A DNA stretch of 43,913 nt from Candidatus Daviesbacteria bacterium. GTDB taxonomy: Bacteria; Patescibacteriota; Microgenomatia; Daviesbacterales; UBA10151. This document shows, piece after piece, positions 40,972 through 43,913 of this stretch (its first letter is position 1; every line of letters starts with the position of its first letter). The notes beneath the pieces were generated by a model. It had not been told where the DNA came from. It searched no databases and saw nothing but the letters and a program-made list of their open reading frames with translations. Both the position numbers and the translations under genes were made by a program. The stretch covers positions 1-43,913 of the forward strand of contig JACPKO010000038.1 in the NCBI GenBank assembly GCA_016186985.1. Direction: 5' to 3'.

Positions 40972-41511
40972 GTGACATACGATAAGAAAGAGGTAGCCAA
41001 AAACATTCTAATAGCAATTGGGGTTGTAGGCGTTATTTCTGTAGTAATGGTTGCTCCAGGACTAGCCAAAGTTCTTCCTTTGCTCCAAAAAATAGATACC
41101 AGAAGAATTAATCAAGAACTAAAGCGGCTCCAAAAGAGAGGTTTGGTGGAAATAATAAAAAGAAAGAATGGATTACATTCTGTCAAACTCACCAAAGAAG
41201 GTAAAGAAAAACTTAAAAAGTTGCAGATTGATAATTTGGTTATTGAAAAACCTTTAAGGTGGGATGGTAGATGGAGAATTATTATTTTTGATATACCTAT
41301 TCTTAAAAATAATTCCAGGCAATTATTGCGCAAGAAAATGCAAAATTTAGGTTTCTATAAACTACAAAACAGCGTTTTTATTTATCCATATCCTTGCTTG
41401 GAAGTTGTAGAGTTTATCAGAAGTTATTTTGGAGTAAAAGAAGAAGTTACATATTTAGAGTCCAACTTATTAGAAAACCAGGAAAAAGTTATCTCCTATT
41501 TCTTTACGTAA
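40972..41511 (+). CDS. Membrane-anchored PaaX-like regulator with a Cas2-like domain
   Basis: 179 residues from GTG 40972. The promoter makes the TTG at 40966 less likely. A hydrophobic helix (about 9-30) comes first, then a winged helix (RRINQELKRLQKRGLVEIIK, LTKEGKEKL), then a Cas2-like ferredoxin fold: WRIIIFDIPILKNNSRQLLR, LGFYKLQNSVFIYPYPC. The Cas2-type Asp in IFDIP is present. Such genes in Patescibacteria are often labelled Cas2, but no other cas gene or CRISPR array is here. More likely a transcriptional regulator. It is flanked on both sides by a 36-bp dyad. Confidence 0.82.
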   Translation: MTYDKKEVAKNILIAIGVVGVISVVMVAPGLAKVLPLLQKIDTRRINQELKRLQKRGLVEIIKRKNGLHSVKLTKEGKEKLKKLQIDNLVIEKPLRWDGRWRIIIFDIPILKNNSRQLLRKKMQNLGFYKLQNSVFIYPYPCLEVVEFIRSYFGVKEEVTYLESNLLENQEKVISYFFT

Positions 41512-41542
41512 CACTTTGTACCACGTAATAAGAAATGTTACA
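41507..41542. repeat. 36-bp dyad element, second copy (possible terminator)
   Basis: Same length and orientation as 40926-40961, with arms GTAACACTT and AAATGTTAC. The TAA of the PaaX/Cas2-like gene is at positions 3-5 of the element, exactly where the holin-like gene ends in the first copy. TTTTTG follows, so this copy could also terminate transcription. Confidence 0.75.
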
Positions 41543-41600
41543 TTTTTGATTCAAAACAAGTTTATTCTTTATCTCTTAGTTGATTAATTATGAAAAACGT

Positions 41601-41617
41601 CCCACCTCGGAGGTGGG
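41601..41617. terminator. Hairpin terminator between convergent genes
   Basis: CCCACCTC-G-GAGGTGGG with a T-rich tail (AGTTTATATTTTT). Core CACCTCGGAGGTG is shared with the palindromes at 27324 and 32395. Confidence 0.75.
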
Positions 41618-41628
41618 AGTTTATATTT

Positions 41629-41925
41629 TTAATTCTGGAAAAAACCAAATGCGTATAAAAAAACCATAAATACTAAAATACTTATGGTAATAAATACTCC
41701 TACAAATATTAAAACTGATTTTATAGTGTTTAAGTGAAACAATACTCGCGACTTATCTCCTTCTGGACTAAAAGCTTGAGCTCTTGCTATTGCTACCATT
41801 GGAAAAGCAATCAGCATAAGTATAATTAAAAAATAATCTACCTCATCCAGGCTATAACCTTTTCCAATTCTTATAAGAAATACCAAGAGAGCTAAACAAG
41901 TCAAAAAAACAACAATTAACCGCAA
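41629..41925 (-). CDS. Small membrane protein, unknown; start probably lies upstream in another frame
   Basis: 98 residues from TTG 41925, three hydrophobic helices (1-18, about 31-49, 71-94) and a cytoplasmic loop ARAQAFSPEGDKSRVLFHL. No good start exists in this frame. ATG 41969, directly after the xerC stop (TAAATG) and behind AAGGA, opens the frame MAAKQKNLFS-stop. One extra base in the A7 run (T7 at 41950-41956 on +) would join it to this protein as MAAKQKKSLLVKLLNLRLI. So the real gene is probably 41629-41969 with slippage or a sequence error. Function unknown. Confidence 0.55.
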   Translation of the reverse strand: MRLIVVFLTCLALLVFLIRIGKGYSLDEVDYFLIILMLIAFPMVAIARAQAFSPEGDKSRVLFHLNTIKSVLIFVGVFITISILVFMVFLYAFGFFQN

Positions 41926-41969
41926 GTTTAAAAGTTTTACGAGAAGAGATTTTTTTGTTTTGCAGCCAT

Positions 41970-42944
41970 TTATCCTTTGCTTTTGGAGTGGAATGCTTTG
42001 TGGACTTCGCGCAATTGGCGGTTAGTAATATGAGTGTAAATCTGGGTCGTGGCGATATTGGAGTGGCCCAACATCTCCTGGACTGATCGGATATCGGCCC
42101 CGTTTATTAATAAGTCAGTTGCAAAACTGTGCCTTAAGGTATGGGGGGTAGCCTTAATACTCAAACCTGCCTGCCTGACATATTTTTCAACTATTCTTTC
42201 AATAGAACGCGTTGTAAGCCGCATATTCTCCCCGTCATCAGAAGAGTCCTGCCGCCCCTGAAAACGGATGAATAACGGATTGTACGAGTCTTTACGGACA
42301 TCCAGTGACTGCGCTATCGTATCGCAGGCTGAATCTGATAAAAACACAATCCTTTGCTTGCCTCCTTTACCTACTATAGGAAATTCTCTTCGTTCGAAGT
42401 TGATAGTATCCCGGTTTAGAGAAGCTAGTTCCGAGACCCGGAGTCCGGTTGAAAAAAGGGTTTCCAAAATCGCCTTATCCCGGAGTCCTTCAGGTGTACT
42501 TGGGTTAGGCGCAGCCAGCAATAATTCCAGATCGTAACTCTCTAAAACCTTAAGGGGCGAATCCTCGACCTCTCCCAGTTCAACTTTCTCCGGAGGCAAA
42601 CTGGCAACATCAATCCGGCTGAGATATTTTAAAAATGACCTTAAAGCAATCATAAAATAATTTTGGGTATTTCTCTTTAACGCCTGTTTTGTGTCAGGAT
42701 CAGTCCAGCGGGCAAGATGCAGACGGTACTTCTTAATAAGTTCCAGATTTATTTCTGAAGGATTAATTTCTCCTGCAAAATCTATAAAACGTATCAGATA
42801 ATGGTTATAATTTTCAATCGTATTTTGGGAAACATTCCTCTCAAGCTCAAGGTATTCTAAAAAGTCCAGCTTCAAAGAAGACAAACTAGCATGGACAGAT
42901 AGACCTGCTGGAGCAGATAGACCTGATAGGGCAGATGAACTCAT
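41970..42944 (-). CDS. xerC: Tyrosine recombinase, XerC/XerD-like
   Basis: 324 residues. N-terminal SAM-like DNA-binding domain (about 25-110, FLEYLELERNVSQNTIENYN). Catalytic residues: Arg in STGLRVSELASL, Lys in IVGKGGKQR, HTLRHSFATD, His in MLGHSNIATTQ and Tyr in IYTHI. All are present. It resolves chromosome dimers at dif. The first about 22 residues (SGLSAPAGLSVHASL) come from an 18-nt direct repeat and are not family-like. It is 9 nt from the cohesin-like gene. Confidence 0.9.
   Translation of the reverse strand: MSSSALSGLSAPAGLSVHASLSSLKLDFLEYLELERNVSQNTIENYNHYLIRFIDFAGEINPSEINLELIKKYRLHLARWTDPDTKQALKRNTQNYFMIALRSFLKYLSRIDVASLPPEKVELGEVEDSPLKVLESYDLELLLAAPNPSTPEGLRDKAILETLFSTGLRVSELASLNRDTINFERREFPIVGKGGKQRIVFLSDSACDTIAQSLDVRKDSYNPLFIRFQGRQDSSDDGENMRLTTRSIERIVEKYVRQAGLSIKATPHTLRHSFATDLLINGADIRSVQEMLGHSNIATTQIYTHITNRQLREVHKAFHSKSKG
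42896..42936. repeat. 18-nt direct repeat at the start of xerC
   Basis: CAGATAGACCTG at 42896-42907 and 42914-42925, with a partial third copy (CAGAT, 42932). Period 18. Translated as SGLSAPAGLSV-type residues. Confidence 0.6.
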
Positions 42945-42953
42945 AATGTTAGT

Positions 42954-43712
42954 CTAAAGAAACGCCAGTCCTGCAATCCCTGCTATTACTAAAACCACTC
43001 CTACTGCGGTAAGAATAATGGTATTGTCTAAAAGACCAGCTTTCCCGCCGGTAACATCATTTAAATTTGGTTTATAAACCTGATACTGGGCTGACTGGGT
43101 AGCCGGAGTGGTTCCCGGTAAGGTTTGTCCCTGTCCAACTATTGTGCCGGGACTCGGGCTAGCTGTAATTCCGGAGGCACAGGAGCCTGTTCCAACAGTA
43201 TAACTTCCGTTAGTGACTGCGCTCAAAACGTCGGCAATCGTACCCCGTTCCACAACATTAGTGTCGATAGTCTTTGTTTTATTATTCGGATCAAAATCAA
43301 AATTTAAATTAATTTTATCGTTTTCCTTTAGGGTACTGGCTACATTTAATTTTATAGTTGCGAAAGTTCCGGTTCCAGAAAAAGGGCTTGAAACAGAAGA
43401 AATACCGGAAATGCTGATTTTACCGCTTGGATCAACGGAATTTCCCGGGTATTCAGGATAAATTGTGCCGTTTGTTATTTGGGAAGTTGTAGTTGAAAGA
43501 TGGGCCGGGGTAAATAAAACTATGACATCCGTACCGTCAGTTTGGACTCCCTGGGTATCTAAATTAATTTTTATACTAATTTCGCACCCTTTATTTATAA
43601 CACCTGCCGAAGGGTCAAAGGTTAAAGTTGCAGCAAAAAGCGCAGAAGGGGATAACATTAAAAATCCAAAGCTACAAATTAAACCTATTAAAGATTTAAA
43701 TAATTTTTTCAT
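42954..43712 (-). CDS. Secreted/anchored cohesin-like domain protein
   Basis: 252 residues. Signal peptide (1-28, ending SALFAAT), then a cohesin-type beta-sandwich (about 29-170: ATLTFDPSAGVINKGCEISI, FSGTGTFATIKLNV, then NFDFDPNN), a Thr/Pro/Ser linker (about 178-215) and a C-terminal transmembrane helix (about 230-251). It has a paralogue directly upstream. Cohesin domains bind dockerins in cellulosomes but also occur in surface proteins with other roles. No dockerin is visible here. Confidence 0.75.
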   Translation of the reverse strand: MKKLFKSLIGLICSFGFLMLSPSALFAATLTFDPSAGVINKGCEISIKINLDTQGVQTDGTDVIVLFTPAHLSTTTSQITNGTIYPEYPGNSVDPSGKISISGISSVSSPFSGTGTFATIKLNVASTLKENDKINLNFDFDPNNKTKTIDTNVVERGTIADVLSAVTNGSYTVGTGSCASGITASPSPGTIVGQGQTLPGTTPATQSAQYQVYKPNLNDVTGGKAGLLDNTIILTAVGVVLVIAGIAGLAFL

Positions 43713-43913
43713 TTTGCCGCGGAAATAACTATATCAGCATTTTTGGCGCTTCCCAAAATATCCTGAGTGCTGCCGGTCAAAACAACATTTGAATCCGCAG
43801 TTTGACCTTTTTCAAAATCAACAGAAACTGTTGTCCGGCCGTCTTTTAAAGCTGTGAAATAAATTGTAGCAAAATTGCCCTCTCCCGTAAAACTCTCACT
43901 TCCGGGAACAGTA
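43709..43913 (-). CDS. Cohesin-like domain protein, C-terminal end (cut by window end)
   Basis: The open frame enters from the window end and stops at TGA 43711-43709, overlapping the next ATG (ATGA). The 67 visible residues include SFTGEGNFATIYFTALKDG, closely parallel to SGTGTFATIKLNVAS of the downstream gene, and STQDILGSAKNADIVI parallel to its TIADVLSAVTNGSY. So two cohesin-like proteins are in tandem. This one ends without a linker or membrane helix. Confidence 0.7.
   Translation of the reverse strand, partial: TVPGSESFTGEGNFATIYFTALKDGRTTVSVDFEKGQTADSNVVLTGSTQDILGSAKNADIVISAAK

Noticed and set aside
40926..41542. CRISPR locus: Cas2-like gene with two 36-bp repeats
   Set aside because: Only two copies, 581 bp apart with a gene between, no spacers and no other cas gene. 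The protein has a winged helix and membrane helix, so PaaX-like fits better.
40544..42944. Prophage fragment (holin-like protein plus tyrosine recombinase)
   Set aside because: PF04020 proteins are ordinary bacterial membrane proteins, the recombinase matches XerC/D, and no phage structural or replication gene is present.
1..43913. Alternative genetic code with TGA as glycine
   Set aside because: TGA ends several genes at family-appropriate positions (rpsP, pilN, gyrA), and no in-frame TGA interrupts a conserved domain.
1..43913. tRNA, rRNA or riboswitch genes in the gaps
   Set aside because: The gaps are short and are filled by promoters, hairpins and repeats; no cloverleaf with a T-arm GTTC loop and acceptor pairing was found by eye.

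Overview
The window looks like a chromosome segment from a Patescibacteria (Candidate Phyla Radiation) bacterium, most likely Microgenomates-like. This is inferred from gene content and style and was not tested with a phylogeny. The pointers are AT-rich DNA, densely packed or overlapping genes, TGA read as a normal stop, a monoderm-type type IV pilus (PilM/N/O without PilP or PilQ in the cluster), Mur ligases fused to other domains, a membrane-anchored PaaX/Cas2-like protein, and palindromes that encode the peptide LPAGRQG inside a conserved enzyme.

Layout. 1-2898 (+): nusB (partial), an ACP-like protein, rnc, rpsP, khpA and trmD, an RNA-processing and translation block. 2878-17249 (-): a continuous type IV pilus locus. 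Its order of transcription is pilB, pilT, pilC, a pilin, pilD, then eight further pilin-like or PilX-like genes ending in a 599-residue tip/adhesin candidate, then pilM, pilN, pilO. 17314-18570 (-): M23-like and M15-like wall peptidases. 18735-20004 (+): a TrmB-like regulator and a broken DNA polymerase III delta-prime gene. 20079-22103 (+): gyrB. 22115-24756 (-): two GT4 glycosyltransferases. 24819-30447 (+): a cell-wall operon (GlmU-like/MurC fusion, MurD, alpha/beta hydrolase, membrane-anchored MurF-like ligase). 30490-32394 (+): enolase and a frameshifted phosphoglycerate mutase. 32422-34674 (-): DsbA-like, DsbB-like and Ddl. 34739-37545 (+): gyrA and a small membrane protein. 37549-40508 (-): a SERCA-like Ca2+-ATPase and a membrane protein. 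40544-41511 (+): a holin-4-like membrane protein and the PaaX/Cas2-like protein. 41629-43913 (-): a small membrane protein, a Xer recombinase and two cohesin-like surface proteins, the second cut by the window edge.

How the genes fit together. The wall genes (murC, murD, murF, ddl, M15, M23) cover the middle of peptidoglycan synthesis and its remodelling. The pilus genes supply motor, platform, peptidase and a large set of minor pilins. The pilins are cysteine-rich, almost always with an even count, and the DsbA/DsbB pair is a plausible folding partner. Two gyrase subunits, enolase and a damaged gpmA are housekeeping.

The most unusual layer is small-repeat DNA written into conserved genes. 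Six loci carry heptanucleotide tandem repeats, each with a different 7-mer (rpsP/khpA, trmD, upstream of pilM, the start of the PilX-like gene, the delta-prime remnant, murD). GC-rich palindromes sit in murD, a glycosyltransferase and the ATPase, usually preserving the reading frame, and related palindromes act as apparent terminators. A 36-bp dyad occurs twice around the PaaX/Cas2-like gene, each time with the upstream stop codon at the same position in the element. Many start codons lie 6-9 nt after a good -10 box, which predicts leaderless mRNAs. No tRNA, rRNA, CRISPR array, insertion sequence or prophage was found, and no gene-free stretch exceeds 300 bases.
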